A stretch of 36,371 nucleotides of DNA from an uncultured Bacteroides sp. (GTDB lineage Bacteria > Bacteroidota > Bacteroidia > Bacteroidales > Bacteroidaceae). The DNA lies in the NCBI GenBank assembly GCA_947038155.1, contig CAMQVH010000026.1:1-36371 (forward strand), read 5' to 3'. The translations under genes and the position numbers were made by a program. Shown one piece after another: positions 24,076 through 35,558 of this stretch (position 1 is the stretch's first letter; each line of letters starts with the position of its first letter). Below the pieces are notes generated by a model. That model had not been told where the DNA came from and did not search any database. It saw only the letters and a program-made list of their open reading frames with translations.

Positions 24076-24089
24076 AAACCGTATATTTG
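24059..24089 (+). promoter_or_regulatory. guaB promoter
   Basis: TTG at 24059-24061 and TATATTTG at 24082-24089 are 20 bases apart, a very good match to the Bacteroides consensus. The predicted start is near 24096, leaving about 23 untranslated bases before guaB. The -33 element is inside the end of the preceding accessory gene. Confidence 0.7.
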
Positions 24090-24106
24090 CACGCAATAAA
24101 TTTTAA

Positions 24107-25597
<1,491 letters not shown>

Positions 25598-25631
25598 CAT
25601 ATATAAACGGTGAACTGTTAATGCTAACGGT

Positions 25632-25681
25632 GAACGGTGAACACGCTGTGTCAATCAGCAGATGTTTGCTGCTCACCGTTC
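25632..25681 (+). terminator. Hairpin in the guaB to parvulin intergenic region
   Basis: GAACGGTGA (25632-25640) pairs exactly with TCACCGTTC (25673-25681), and a smaller stem CAGCA/TGCTG lies in the loop. A T-rich stretch, GTTGTTTTCC, follows. The word ACGGTGAAC occurs three times just upstream, including the left arm. It could be a terminator for guaB or a repeat-derived hairpin. Confidence 0.45.
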
Positions 25682-25744
25682 GTTGTTTTCCGCTACTCGC
25701 TGGTTTTTGATGCTTGTTATTATTGTTTGGAAAAATAAGAATTG

Positions 25745-27292
25745 ATGATGAAAAGAAGTCTGTTGTCGGGGTGTGTTTGCCTCTTCGGAATCTTGGTCTT
25801 TGCTCAGGAAGATCCTGTGTTGATGCGTGTCAACGGGAGAGACATATCCCGTTCGGAGTTCGAATATTCCTATCGGCACAATGCGGTTGGCGAAGACGGT
25901 AATCTTTCTCCAAAGGAGTATGCGGTGCTTTTTGCTCGATCCGTGCAGATGGTCGAAGCGGCAAAAGCTGTCGGACTTGATACGACTTCCGCTTTTCGCA
26001 AGCAACAGGAAGTTGCGCGTGCCAGACTGACGGAATCTTATCTGATAGATAAACCGACGTTGGATAGTTGTGCTCGTGTCTTGTATCAGAAGATGGAACT
26101 AAAAGCACGTCCCGGACAAGTACAGGTCATGCAGATTTTTAAATACTTGCCGCAAACGATTACCTCCCGTCATTTGGAAGAGCAAAAGACCCGTATGGAC
26201 TCTATCTACCGGGCTATACAAGATCAACCCGGACTGGAGTTCTCCCGTTTGGTGGAAAAATATTCGGATGACAAGCAGTCCCGTTGGATAGAAAGTTTGC
26301 AGACCACCACCGAATTTGAGGATGTAGCTTTCGCTCTGTCGAAAGGCGAAATATCCCAGCCGTTCTTTACTCCTGCGGGAATTCATATCCTGAAAGTGAC
26401 AGACCGGAAAGATATGCCTGCCTATGAGGAAGTTGCCGATAAACTGACAGAACGTATGCGGAGCAGGGAGATATTGGATAAAGCTACCGAGAAAGTGGTG
26501 GAACGGTTGAAAAAAGACTGGCGATATACTCCGAACCAGGCAGGTATGGAAGAACTGTTAGCAATAGGAAAGACAGGACAAACATTGTTTACCATTGACG
26601 GACAGAGCTATACCGGAAATCTGTTTAAGCGGTTTGCCGCTTCTCATCCGCAGGCTGTCAAACGCCGGCTCGATGCTTTTATTGCCAAATCGTTATTGGA
26701 TTATGAAAGCAAAAACATAGATAAAAGGCATCCCGAAATCCGTTATGCCCTACAGAAATCCAATGGGGAGTATCTCATAAAAGAGGTGACACGGCAGAAA
26801 GTAGATTTGCCCGCTATGAATGACCGTGCCGGGTTAGCTACTTATTTCAAGTTTCACTCATCCGATTATCGTTGGGATAGCCCGCGTTATAAAGGAGTGG
26901 TTCTTCATTGTGCAGACAAAAAGACCGCCAAACAGGCGAAAAAAATGCTGAAGAAACTGCCGGAAAATGAATGGGTGGATAAACTTCGGCAAACATTTAA
27001 TGCATCCGGTACGGAAAAGATACAGATTGAACAAGGGATTTTTGCCGACGGAGATAATAAATATGTAGATAAACTGGTTTTCAAGAAGGGTGGATATGAA
27101 CCCGTGATGTCTTATCCTTTTACCATTGTGTGTGGCAAAAAACAGAAGGGACCGGATGATTATCGGGAAGTAATAGACTGCGTCCGGAAGGATTATCGAA
27201 TCTATCTTGACACGTACTGGACACGGGAATTGAGGGAGTCCGGTAAGGTTGAAATAAACCAAGAGGTTTTAAAAACAGTTAATAATAACTGA
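25745..27292 (+). CDS. Periplasmic parvulin-type peptidyl-prolyl isomerase (PpiC/SurA-like)
   Basis: The protein has about 515 residues. ATG 25745 or 25748 is preferred over the TTG at 25742. A signal peptide (KRSLLSGCVCLFGILVFAQ) precedes a SurA-N-like helical region. One parvulin domain spans about 120-230, with VQVMQIF, FSRLVEKYSDDKQSRWIESLQ and GEISQPFFTPAGIHILKVTD. The C-terminal half looks like a degenerate second domain. It should act in the periplasm as a folding catalyst or chaperone for outer-membrane proteins. It heads a row of envelope-biogenesis genes (27347, 28202, 29606). Confidence 0.85.
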   Translation: MMKRSLLSGCVCLFGILVFAQEDPVLMRVNGRDISRSEFEYSYRHNAVGEDGNLSPKEYAVLFARSVQMVEAAKAVGLDTTSAFRKQQEVARARLTESYLIDKPTLDSCARVLYQKMELKARPGQVQVMQIFKYLPQTITSRHLEEQKTRMDSIYRAIQDQPGLEFSRLVEKYSDDKQSRWIESLQTTTEFEDVAFALSKGEISQPFFTPAGIHILKVTDRKDMPAYEEVADKLTERMRSREILDKATEKVVERLKKDWRYTPNQAGMEELLAIGKTGQTLFTIDGQSYTGNLFKRFAASHPQAVKRRLDAFIAKSLLDYESKNIDKRHPEIRYALQKSNGEYLIKEVTRQKVDLPAMNDRAGLATYFKFHSSDYRWDSPRYKGVVLHCADKKTAKQAKKMLKKLPENEWVDKLRQTFNASGTEKIQIEQGIFADGDNKYVDKLVFKKGGYEPVMSYPFTIVCGKKQKGPDDYREVIDCVRKDYRIYLDTYWTRELRESGKVEINQEVLKTVNNN

Positions 27293-27346
27293 TGTAACCG
27301 ATTATTCACTATCTTCGTACCTTAAATAAGTAGATTTCAGTTGCCA

Positions 27347-28192
27347 ATGCGAATATTAGTCCTCTTACTGATTACCCTTCTTACTTGTGGAGCGTGCAAG
27401 GAACAGCGCGACCACAAAGGAAAGACTCCTTTGGTAGAGGTGGACGGTAACTTTTTATATAAAGAAGATTTGATGTCCGTGCTTCCGGTCGGATTGTCAA
27501 AAGACGATAGTATTCTCTTCACCGAACACTATATTCGTAGTTGGGCGGAAGAGATTTTATTATATGAGAAAGCTGCGAACAACATTCCCGATAATGTGGA
27601 TGTAGACAAATTGGTGGAGAATTACCGGAAGGCGTTGATTATGCATACGTATCAGCAGGAGCTGATTAATCAGAAATTGACGAGGGATATTCCCGAACAG
27701 GAGATTGCGGAGTATTACGGGAAGAACAAGGAACTGTTTAAATTGGAAAGCCCGTTGATAAAGGGACTGTTTATAAAAGTACCTCTGACGGCTCCACAGT
27801 TGAACAATGTCCGTAGATGGTATAAGTCGGATAAGCAGGATGCTGTGGAAAGCCTTGAGAAATATAGTTTGCAGAATGCGGTGAAATACGCATACTTCTA
27901 CGACAAATGGGTGTCGGTGACAGATGTGCTGGACCTGATTCCGTTGAAAGTGGAAGCGCCGGAAGAATATGTGAACAAGCACCGGCAGGTAGAACTGAAA
28001 GATACGGCATTTTATTATTTCCTGAATGTGAGCGACTATCGCGGGGCAGGAGAGGAAAAACCGTATGAGTTTGCCCGGGCGGAAGTGAAAGACCTGCTGG
28101 TCAATCAGAAGCGGGTGAGCTTTATGGAACAAGTGAAGAGTGACCTGTATCAGCAAGCGGCAAGCAAGAAGAAGATTATATATAATTATTAA
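27347..28192 (+). CDS. SurA-N-like chaperone lipoprotein
   Basis: The 281-residue protein starts at ATG 27347 (a TTG at 27341 is less likely). Its signal peptide ends in a lipobox, CGAC, with Cys at about residue 17. The mature part is helical and resembles the N-terminal chaperone region of SurA (VEVDGNFLYKEDL, then SWAEEILLYEKAANNIP and a C-terminal LLVNQKRVSFMEQVKSDLY helix), without a clear parvulin catalytic core. It is commonly annotated as a peptidyl-prolyl isomerase-like protein. TATCTTCG at 27310-27317 may be a -7 box. It lies nine bases before the SurA-like gene, so the two are co-transcribed. Confidence 0.75.
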   Translation: MRILVLLLITLLTCGACKEQRDHKGKTPLVEVDGNFLYKEDLMSVLPVGLSKDDSILFTEHYIRSWAEEILLYEKAANNIPDNVDVDKLVENYRKALIMHTYQQELINQKLTRDIPEQEIAEYYGKNKELFKLESPLIKGLFIKVPLTAPQLNNVRRWYKSDKQDAVESLEKYSLQNAVKYAYFYDKWVSVTDVLDLIPLKVEAPEEYVNKHRQVELKDTAFYYFLNVSDYRGAGEEKPYEFARAEVKDLLVNQKRVSFMEQVKSDLYQQAASKKKIIYNY

Positions 28193-28201
28193 ATACAAAG
28201 A

Positions 28202-29584
28202 ATGAAGAAGTTTGTGAACTTTAGATTTGTTGTTACCCTTATCCTGGCAGTGTTTGCTAATGTGGCAACTTATGCACAGGACAATGTGGTTGATGAAGTA
28301 GTTTGGGTAGTAGGTGACGAAGCTATTTTAAAATCAGATGTAGAAGAGGCACGTATGGATGCCCTGTATAACGGACGCAGATTCGACGGCGACCCTTATT
28401 GTGTAATTCCCGAAGAAATTGCCGTGCAGAAGCTGTTCTTGCACCAGGCAAAGTTGGATAGTATCGAAGTTTCCGAAGCGGAAATCATACAGCGTGTAGA
28501 TATGATGACCAATATGTATATCCAGCAGATTGGTTCTAAAGAAAAAATGGAAGAGTATTTCAACAAAACCGCGACACAAATTCGTGAGACATTGCGTGAC
28601 AATGCACGTGACGGACTGACGGTGCAGAAGATGCAGCAGAAACTGGTAGGGGAAATCAAAGTGACTCCGGCAGAAGTGCGCCGTTACTTCAAAGACCTTC
28701 CGCTGGACAGTATCCCCTATATCCCGACACAGGTGGAAGTGCAGATTATCACTCTGCAACCTAAAATACCTATTGCGGAAATTGAAGATGTGAAGAAAAG
28801 GCTGCGTGGCTATACGGATCGTGTGACAAAGGGAGAAATCGACTTCTCTACATTGGCGCGTCTCTATTCGGAAGATAAAGCGTCTGCCATCAAAGGTGGT
28901 GAGTGCGGATTCATGGGCCGTGGCATGATGGACCCGTCTTATGCGAATGTGGCATTCAGCTTGCAGGACCCGAAGAAGGTATCCAAGATTGTAGAGTCGG
29001 AATTTGGTTACCACATCATCCAGTTGATTGAAAAACGTGGCGACCGTGTCAATACCCGCCATATCCTGTTGCGTCCGAAAGTGTCAGAAAAAGAACTGAC
29101 CGAAGCTTGTGCGCGTCTCGACTCTATCGCAGATGATATCCGTGCCAGCAAATTCACGTTCGATGAAGCGGCTGCCGTTATCTCACAAGATAAGGATACC
29201 CGCAACAACCACGGTATCATGGTGAACATCAACGAGAACTCAGGTGTTACTACTTCCAAGTTCCAGATGCAGGACCTTCCGCAGGACGTAGCTAAGGTGG
29301 TAGACAGGATGAACGTAGGCGAGATTTCAAAAGCCTTTACAATGATAAACGAGAAGGACGGAAGAGAGGTATGTGCTATCGTGAAATTGAAAGCGAAAAT
29401 CAACGGTCATAAGGCTACCATTGCAGAAGACTATCAGGACTTGAAGGAAATCGTGATGGATAAACGCCGTGAAGAGATGCTGCAGAAGTGGATTCTGAAC
29501 AAGCAGAAGAATACGTATGTACGTATCAATGAAAACTGGCAGAAATGTGACTTCAAATACCCGGGTTGGGTGAAGAAGGATTGA
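28202..29584 (+). CDS. SurA-like periplasmic chaperone and peptidyl-prolyl isomerase
   Basis: The 460-residue protein has a signal peptide (cleavage plausible after TYAQ, about residue 26), a SurA-N domain beginning VVDEVVWVVGDEAILKSDVEE, and two parvulin domains. The first (about 175-280) contains FSTLARLYSEDKASAIKGGECGFMGRG (seen in part: GGECGFMGRGMMDPSYANVAF) and EFGYHIIQLIEKRG. The second starts at VNTRHILLRP (about 280-390) and is less complete. SurA escorts outer-membrane beta-barrel proteins through the periplasm. Order with its lipoprotein partner and the OstA-like gene fits an outer-membrane biogenesis operon. Confidence 0.9.
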   Translation: MKKFVNFRFVVTLILAVFANVATYAQDNVVDEVVWVVGDEAILKSDVEEARMDALYNGRRFDGDPYCVIPEEIAVQKLFLHQAKLDSIEVSEAEIIQRVDMMTNMYIQQIGSKEKMEEYFNKTATQIRETLRDNARDGLTVQKMQQKLVGEIKVTPAEVRRYFKDLPLDSIPYIPTQVEVQIITLQPKIPIAEIEDVKKRLRGYTDRVTKGEIDFSTLARLYSEDKASAIKGGECGFMGRGMMDPSYANVAFSLQDPKKVSKIVESEFGYHIIQLIEKRGDRVNTRHILLRPKVSEKELTEACARLDSIADDIRASKFTFDEAAAVISQDKDTRNNHGIMVNINENSGVTTSKFQMQDLPQDVAKVVDRMNVGEISKAFTMINEKDGREVCAIVKLKAKINGHKATIAEDYQDLKEIVMDKRREEMLQKWILNKQKNTYVRINENWQKCDFKYPGWVKKD

Positions 29585-29605
29585 TGTTTAACAGCTTGAC
29601 TTTAT

Positions 29606-31276
29606 ATGCTGAGACAAAATAAGAAAGATAAACAACAAGACAGGCATAGATGGCTTCTTATAGGCTTTCTATGCCTGTTTGGTGTATGTCTCGTGGCGCA
29701 AAACCCCGGGAAACCATCGGATAACAAGAAGCAGCCGGAGAATAAAAAAACGAAAGTTTATTTGCTCCACGCTGACGAAGGTCAGGCGGACAAGTTGGCA
29801 CGTCCTGATGTGCAAGTGCTGATTGGCAACGTGCAGATGCGTCACGACAGTATGTATATGTACTGCGACAGTGCCTTGATTTTCGAGAAAACCAACTCTG
29901 TGGAAGCCTTCAGTAACGTGCGTATGGAGCAGGGCGACACCTTATTTATATACGGTGATTACCTTTTCTACGACGGAATGGCGCAGATTGCGCAACTCCG
30001 TGGAAACGTGAAGATGATAAACCGCAATACAACTTTGCTGACGGATAGTCTGAACTACGACCGTCTCTATGACCTCGGCTATTACTTTGAGGGAGGAACC
30101 CTGATGGACGAGGAGAACGTATTGACTTCCGACTGGGGGGAATACAGTCCTGCGACGAAGCAGTCTGTGTTCAACCACGATGTGAAACTCGTTAATCCCA
30201 AGTTTGTATTGACTTCTGATACTTTGAGGTATAATACGGACAACAAAATTGCCGTTATCCTCGGTCCTTCAAACATTGTAAGCGATAATAACCACATCTA
30301 TTCCGAACGTGGATTCTATAACACAATGACCGAACAAGCCGAACTGTTAGACCGTTCGGTACTGACCAACCAGGGGAAAAAACTGGTAGGTGACAGCTTG
30401 TTTTATGACCGTATCAACGGCTATGGCGAAGCGTTCGACAATGTGAAGATGATGGACACTATCAATAAGAATATGCTGACGGGCGATTACTGTTTCTATA
30501 ACGAATTGACGGATTCCGCCTTTGCCACCAAACGGGCGGTTGCCATTGATTATTCGCAGGGAGACACTCTCTTTATGCATGGAGATACCTTGCAGATGGT
30601 ATCCTACCATCTGAATACCGACTCTTTGTTCCGCCTGATGAAGGCTTACCATAAAGTACGTATGTACCGCACTGATGTGCAGGGCGTATGCGACTCGCTG
30701 GTTTATAACTCGAAAGACTCCTGTATGACCATGCACGTCGACCCTATTCTTTGGAATGACGGCCAGCAGCTATTGGGCGAGCAGATTAAGATTTATATGA
30801 ACGACAGCACCATCGACTGGGCACATATCATCAACCAAGCGCTCACGGTGGAAATGAAAGATTCCATTCATTACAATCAAGTGTCCGGCAAGGAGATGAA
30901 AGCCTATTTCGTAGATGGCGATATGCGGCATATCGAGGTGGTGGGCAATGTCCAGACCGCTTTCTATCCGGAAGAGAAGGACAGTACGATGACCGGATTC
31001 AATTGTCTGGAAGGCAGTGTGCTCCATCTTTACATGAAAGACAAGAAGATGGAAAAGGGACTGTTTGTCGGTAAGTCCAACGGAACGATGTATCCGATGG
31101 ATCAGATACCAGCCGACAAACTGCGTCTTCCTACCTTTGCGTGGTTCGACTATGTCCGTCCACTCAATAAAGACGATATTTTCAACTGGCGGAGCAAGCG
31201 GGTAGGGGAAACCCTGAAACCCACCACCGACCGGCGACCGAAAACAGAAAAGCGAAACTTAATTAATATGAAGTAG
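29606..31276 (+). CDS. OstA/LptA-like outer-membrane biogenesis protein
   Basis: The 556-residue protein starts with a signal-anchor (RWLLIGFLCLFGVCLVAQ). It is followed by long OstA-type beta-jellyroll repeats, for example VYLLHADEGQADKL, VQVLIGNVQMRHDSMYMYCD, then repeats of the form DTLFIYGDYLFYDG, LLTDSLNYDR and LVGDSLFYDR. This fold carries lipopolysaccharide across the periplasm in LptA and the N-domain of LptD. In Bacteroidetes such proteins are longer than LptA (about 180 residues). It sits between SurA-like and mutL genes, with only one base before the next gene. Confidence 0.85.
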   Translation: MLRQNKKDKQQDRHRWLLIGFLCLFGVCLVAQNPGKPSDNKKQPENKKTKVYLLHADEGQADKLARPDVQVLIGNVQMRHDSMYMYCDSALIFEKTNSVEAFSNVRMEQGDTLFIYGDYLFYDGMAQIAQLRGNVKMINRNTTLLTDSLNYDRLYDLGYYFEGGTLMDEENVLTSDWGEYSPATKQSVFNHDVKLVNPKFVLTSDTLRYNTDNKIAVILGPSNIVSDNNHIYSERGFYNTMTEQAELLDRSVLTNQGKKLVGDSLFYDRINGYGEAFDNVKMMDTINKNMLTGDYCFYNELTDSAFATKRAVAIDYSQGDTLFMHGDTLQMVSYHLNTDSLFRLMKAYHKVRMYRTDVQGVCDSLVYNSKDSCMTMHVDPILWNDGQQLLGEQIKIYMNDSTIDWAHIINQALTVEMKDSIHYNQVSGKEMKAYFVDGDMRHIEVVGNVQTAFYPEEKDSTMTGFNCLEGSVLHLYMKDKKMEKGLFVGKSNGTMYPMDQIPADKLRLPTFAWFDYVRPLNKDDIFNWRSKRVGETLKPTTDRRPKTEKRNLINMK

Positions 31277-31277
31277 T

Positions 31278-31577
31278 ATGGGAATGTTTAATTCGATGAG
31301 GAAACCTCGTGGCTTTAATCATCAATACATTTATGTAGACGAGCGCAAGGAAAAGCTCGCCAAGATGGAAGAGAAGGCAAGGCGGGACTTGGGCATGCTG
31401 CCGGAGAAAGAATTTAATCCGGAGGATATTCGTGGCAAGTTTATTGAAGGAACCACTCACCTGAAACGGAGAAAGGCAAGTGGACGCAAACCGGCCTCTT
31501 TCGGAATCATATTGATTATCATTGCTTTCCTTTTGTATTTGTGGCATTATTTGGCGACGGGAAGCTGGTCGTTTTAA
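31278..31577 (+). CDS. Small membrane protein of unknown function
   Basis: The 99-residue protein is basic and helical in its first 70 residues (HQYIYVDERKEKLAKMEEKA) with a single C-terminal membrane helix (about 75-92). It starts one base after the OstA-like stop and ends 15 bases before mutL, so it belongs to the same transcript. The family looks conserved at this spot in Bacteroides, but I know no function. Confidence 0.75.
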   Translation: MGMFNSMRKPRGFNHQYIYVDERKEKLAKMEEKARRDLGMLPEKEFNPEDIRGKFIEGTTHLKRRKASGRKPASFGIILIIIAFLLYLWHYLATGSWSF

Positions 31578-31592
31578 TTTTTTTACTGGACT

Positions 31593-33497
31593 ATGAGCGA
31601 TATTATTCATTTGTTACCTGATTCGGTAGCCAACCAGATTGCTGCCGGCGAAGTGATACAACGTCCGGCATCTGTTATCAAGGAGCTGGTGGAGAATGCG
31701 ATTGATGCAGATGCGCGGAATATACATGTATTGGTGACTGATGCGGGTAAGACCAGCATCCAGGTCATCGACGACGGAAAGGGAATGTCCGAAACGGATG
31801 CCCGTCTTTCCTTCGAGCGCCATGCTACTTCCAAGATACGTGAGGCTGCCGATTTGTTTGCTTTGCGCACGATGGGCTTTCGCGGAGAAGCCTTGGCTTC
31901 CATTGCCGCAGTGGCTCAGGTGGAGCTGAAGACACGCCCGGAATCGGAAGAATTGGGTACGAAACTGGTGATAGCAGGCTCTACGGTAGAGAGCCAGGAA
32001 GCTGTTTCCTGCTCTAAGGGAAGCAATTTCTCCGTGAAGAACTTATTCTTCAACGTGCCTGCCCGCCGTAAGTTCCTGAAAGCGAATTCGACCGAACTGA
32101 GTAATATCCTTGCTGAGTTTGAACGTATCGCCCTTGTCCATCCGGAAGTCGCTTTCTCGCTCTATAGCAATGATTCCGAGCTTTTCAATCTCCCGGTATC
32201 CCCATTGCGCCAGCGCATTATGGCTATTTTCGGTAAAAAGCTCAATCAGCAGTTGCTCAATATAGATGTGAATACCACTATGGTGAAAGTCTCCGGATAT
32301 GTAGCCAAACCGGAAACGGCTCGTAAGAAAGGCTCCCATCAGTATTTCTTCGTCAACGGACGTTATATGCGCCATCCTTATTTCCATAAGGCAGTGATGG
32401 AAGCCTATGAGCAGTTGATTCCTGCCGGTGAGCAGATTTCCTACTTTATCTATTTTGAAGTAGATCCGGCTAACATTGATGTCAATATCCACCCGACTAA
32501 GACTGAGATCAAGTTTGAGAATGAACAAGCCATCTGGCAGATACTCTCAGCCTCGGTAAAAGAGTCACTGGGGAAGTTCAGCGCTATTCCTTCCATTGAT
32601 TTTGATACGGAAGATATGCCCGATATTCCGGCATTTGAACAGAAGACAACTTCCGAGCCGCCCAAGGTGCATTATAATTCGGATTATAATCCGTTCAAAG
32701 TGTCTGCCGGAGGTAGTGCAGGCGGTGGTTCGTACAGCCGTTCAAAAGTGGAATGGGAAGACTTGTATGGTGGGCTGACGAAAGCCAGCAAGATGAATAA
32801 CCCGATGCCGGAACCTGAGATGGAGTGGGAGGATTCTGCCGTCAGTGAAGGAACGCCGGTTATGGAAGAAAAGGTGGAGACGGTGACCTCTATGGCTTCT
32901 CCCACTTTATACGCCAGCGAGCCTGTGATAGAAAAAGGAAACCAGCATTTGCAGTTCAAAGGACGTTTTATTCTGACTTCCGTAAAATCCGGTTTGATGC
33001 TTATTGACCAGCACAGGGCACATATTCGGGTGCTTTTCGACCGGTATATGATTCAGATTCAGCAGAAACAAGGCGTGTCGCAAGGCGTTCTTTTCCCCGA
33101 AATCTTGCAATTGCCGGCCTCGGAAGCGACTGTGTTGCAAAGCATTATGGAGGATTTATCCGCAGTAGGTTTCGACTTGAGCAATTTGGGTGGCGGAAGT
33201 TATGCTATCAATGGTATTCCGTCCGGTATCGAAGGGCTGAATCCGGTCGAATTGTTGCGTAATATGCTACATACGGCGATGGAAAAAGGGAACGATGTCA
33301 AGGAGGAAATACAGAATATATTGGCCTTAACGTTGGCGCGTGCGGCGGCAATCGTCTACGGGCAGGTGTTGAGCAACGAAGAAATGGTCAGTCTTGTAGA
33401 TAATCTTTTTGCCTGTCCCTCACCGAATTATACTCCGGATGGGAAGACCGTTCTGACGACAATCAGGGAAGAAGATATCGAACGTTTATTCAAATAA
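31593..33497 (+). CDS. mutL: DNA mismatch repair protein MutL
   Basis: The 634-residue protein has the GHKL ATPase motifs in order: [10 protein letters not shown] (motif I), DDGKGM (motif II) and [12 protein letters not shown] (motif III), plus the opening [20 protein letters not shown]. MutL couples mismatch recognition by MutS to strand removal. A variable linker (about 340-450) leads to the C-terminal dimerisation domain. There the DQHA(x2)E(x4)E endonuclease motif is altered to [12 protein letters not shown], so nicking activity is doubtful. Length is normal. The gene follows the small membrane protein by 15 bases. Confidence 0.95.
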   Translation: MSDIIHLLPDSVANQIAAGEVIQRPASVIKELVENAIDADARNIHVLVTDAGKTSIQVIDDGKGMSETDARLSFERHATSKIREAADLFALRTMGFRGEALASIAAVAQVELKTRPESEELGTKLVIAGSTVESQEAVSCSKGSNFSVKNLFFNVPARRKFLKANSTELSNILAEFERIALVHPEVAFSLYSNDSELFNLPVSPLRQRIMAIFGKKLNQQLLNIDVNTTMVKVSGYVAKPETARKKGSHQYFFVNGRYMRHPYFHKAVMEAYEQLIPAGEQISYFIYFEVDPANIDVNIHPTKTEIKFENEQAIWQILSASVKESLGKFSAIPSIDFDTEDMPDIPAFEQKTTSEPPKVHYNSDYNPFKVSAGGSAGGGSYSRSKVEWEDLYGGLTKASKMNNPMPEPEMEWEDSAVSEGTPVMEEKVETVTSMASPTLYASEPVIEKGNQHLQFKGRFILTSVKSGLMLIDQHRAHIRVLFDRYMIQIQQKQGVSQGVLFPEILQLPASEATVLQSIMEDLSAVGFDLSNLGGGSYAINGIPSGIEGLNPVELLRNMLHTAMEKGNDVKEEIQNILALTLARAAAIVYGQVLSNEEMVSLVDNLFACPSPNYTPDGKTVLTTIREEDIERLFK

Positions 33498-33506
33498 AGC
33501 AAATAA

Positions 33507-33536
33507 TTTCATCTTTTTCTAAAACCTTTTAGTTTG
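33507..33536 (+). promoter_or_regulatory. Weak promoter candidate for the OmpA-family gene
   Basis: TTTC (33507-33510) and TTAGTTTG (33529-33536) are 18 bases apart, each one base off the Bacteroides consensus. The predicted 5' leader would be about 50 bases. A strongly expressed OmpA-type gene following mutL would be expected to have its own promoter here. Confidence 0.3.
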
Positions 33537-33594
33537 GTTCGTGTTATTTAATTAGTTCAACAAAGATTTAATAACCACTTAACTATTAAGGTAT

Positions 33595-34782
33595 ATGAAA
33601 AAGATTCTGATGTTGCTGGCTTTTGCCGGCGTTGCGTCTGTCGCTTCTGCGCAGCAGACTATGACGGTAACTGAATACGACGTGATTCAGGTACAAGATA
33701 AATATCAAGTGCTAACCAACCCGTTCTGGAGCAACTGGTTTTTCTCTGTAGGAGGCGGTGCCCAGGTGTTGTATGGCAATAATGACCATATCGGCAAGTT
33801 CAGAGACCGCGTGGCTCCTACATTCAACGTCTCTGTCGGCAAATGGCTAACTCCGGGATTCGGATTGCGTATGCAATACAGCGGATTGCAAGCCAAGGGG
33901 TTCACTATGAACGAAACGGCTAATTATGTAGTCGGCGGTCCGAGAGAAGACGGTTCTTACAAACAGAGATGGGACTATATGAACCTTCACGGTGATTTGA
34001 TGATTAACCTGAACGCGCTTTTCGGTGGATATAATCCGAACCGTGTATATGAAATTATCCCTTATATCGGTGCCGGCTGGGCTCATTCTTACTCACGTCC
34101 TCACACCGATGCCGCTACTTTCAACGCAGGTGTCATCAACCGTTTCCGTCTGTCGAATGCTGTTGACTTGAATATTGAATTGAGTGCAACAGGTTTGGAA
34201 GGTAAATTTGACGGCGAACATGGTGGCAAACGTGATTATGACGGTATCCTCGGTGCTACGATCGGTATAACTTATTATTTCCCGACCCGCGGATTCCAAC
34301 GTCCTACGCCACAGATTATCTCTGAACTCGAATTGAATCAGATGCGTAACCAGATGAATGCGATGGCAGCCGCCAACATGCAGTTGCAACAGCAGTTGGC
34401 CAATGCACAACAGCCGGTCGAAGTAGAGGAGGCTGAAGCAGTAGTCGTCACAGATTCTAACATCGCTCCGCGTACCGTATTCTTTAAGATTGGTTCGGAT
34501 AAATTGTCTCCGCAAGAAGAGATGAACTTGTCTTACCTTGCCGGCCGGATTAAAGAATTCCCGGGCACTACCTATACTATCAACGGATATGCAGACTCTG
34601 CAACAGGCAGTCCGGAATTCAATCAAAAATTGAGTTTGGAACGTGCACAGGCTGTTAAGGACTTGCTGGTTAAGAAGTATGGAATTCCTGCTGATAACTT
34701 GAAGGTTGCTGCCGGTGGTGGCGTCGATAAGTTCGGTCAGCCGATTCTGAACCGTGTTGTGCTAGTAGAAACTGCAAAGTGA
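33595..34782 (+). CDS. OmpA-family outer-membrane protein
   Basis: The 395-residue protein has a signal peptide (MKKILMLLAFAGVASVASAQ). An eight-strand-type beta barrel follows (about 40-235, starting WSNWFFSVGGGAQVLYG and ending in TIGITYYFPTRGF). A short coiled linker with MAAANMQLQQQLANAQQ (about 258-275) leads to a C-terminal peptidoglycan-binding OmpA domain (about 295-395, with FFKIGSDKLSPQEE, INGYADSATGSPEFNQKLS and RAQAVKDLLV). It anchors the outer membrane to peptidoglycan. A strong terminator follows. Confidence 0.9.
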   Translation: MKKILMLLAFAGVASVASAQQTMTVTEYDVIQVQDKYQVLTNPFWSNWFFSVGGGAQVLYGNNDHIGKFRDRVAPTFNVSVGKWLTPGFGLRMQYSGLQAKGFTMNETANYVVGGPREDGSYKQRWDYMNLHGDLMINLNALFGGYNPNRVYEIIPYIGAGWAHSYSRPHTDAATFNAGVINRFRLSNAVDLNIELSATGLEGKFDGEHGGKRDYDGILGATIGITYYFPTRGFQRPTPQIISELELNQMRNQMNAMAAANMQLQQQLANAQQPVEVEEAEAVVVTDSNIAPRTVFFKIGSDKLSPQEEMNLSYLAGRIKEFPGTTYTINGYADSATGSPEFNQKLSLERAQAVKDLLVKKYGIPADNLKVAAGGGVDKFGQPILNRVVLVETAK

Positions 34783-34837
34783 TAAAGTGATTTCAGCATT
34801 CAGCGATTCTCTGTAATCGCTTGCTGTAAAGGAAAAG

Positions 34838-34891
34838 CGGCTGAAAGCAGACCTTAAAATAGATGGTCTTTGCTTTCAGCCGTCTTTTTTT
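34838..34891. terminator. Strong intrinsic terminator after the OmpA-family gene
   Basis: CGGCTGAAAGCAGACC (34838-34853) pairs with GGTCTTTGCTTTCAGCCG (34865-34882), with a two-base bulge, followed by TCTTTTTTTAT. On the opposite strand the stem is followed by CTTTTCC, so it could also stop transcription from the converging HU remnant. Confidence 0.85.
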
Positions 34892-34941
34892 ATATATCTG
34901 TTGTTTTGATTATAATCCTTGTTTTTTTGCTTTGTGCCAGC

Positions 34942-35558
34942 TTATCTGACAGGCTGGTAGTCTCTGGATTTTCCGTAAAATCCGGGAGCGGGCACATATA
35001 TCGGTTGGTTGGATATGCCGATATTCAGTAGCTTGCCTTCCTTGCGGAGCCGGCGGATATGAATCATGGCTGTGGAGCGTACCATCCCTGTGATACCTTG
35101 AAAGTCGGAACGTTGCATAATCTGATGGTCGGTGAAATACTCTTTCAGTCGCATGTCTATCTCTACTTCCGATAATTTGGCGGAATGTTTGACCCGCTTC
35201 ATTTGCTTTATTTTTACAGTTCCGACAGATTGTTTCAACCTTTGGTCCGAACGGAATTGTATCGCTTTCAGTCTCACTTTCGAATTCTTGCGGGGAGTAT
35301 CTGCGGATATTTCTTCGGTGGCGGTCAACGTAGGGTAGAAATAACCGATACCGTTCAGGTGTACCTGTCTTCCTTCGTCAAGTTCTTCTCCCATTACTTG
35401 CGAGAGAGCGTCCAATACGGCAGTCACGTCTATTTCGTTCAGTGTGCATCGCGACTGAATTCTGCTTCTGGGTTCATCCGTATCTACCTGTCCGTTGGCG
35501 ATGATGCGCGGATGGAATCTTTTCGACTTATCTCTGTGGGTACGCGGCTTTCATACAT
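34942..35558 (-). pseudogene. HU-family DNA-binding protein, 5' end frameshifted
   Basis: Read on the minus strand, the open part (GTG 35427 to stop 34942, 161 residues) carries HU-related sequence: AVLDALSQVMGEELDEGRQV, then VHLNGIGYFYPTL, and a C-terminal winged-helix-like segment. The frame continues upstream without a start codon through KSKRFHPRIIANGQVDTDE and SRIQSRCTLNEIDVT, which is clearly the missing N-terminus. The expected beginning (ATG 35558, MYESRVPT) lies in another frame, with the shift near 35540. The protein made from GTG would lack most of helix 1. Bacteroides HU-related genes often accompany VapE-type genes, and here the 5' end meets the VapE remnant head-on. Confidence 0.65.
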
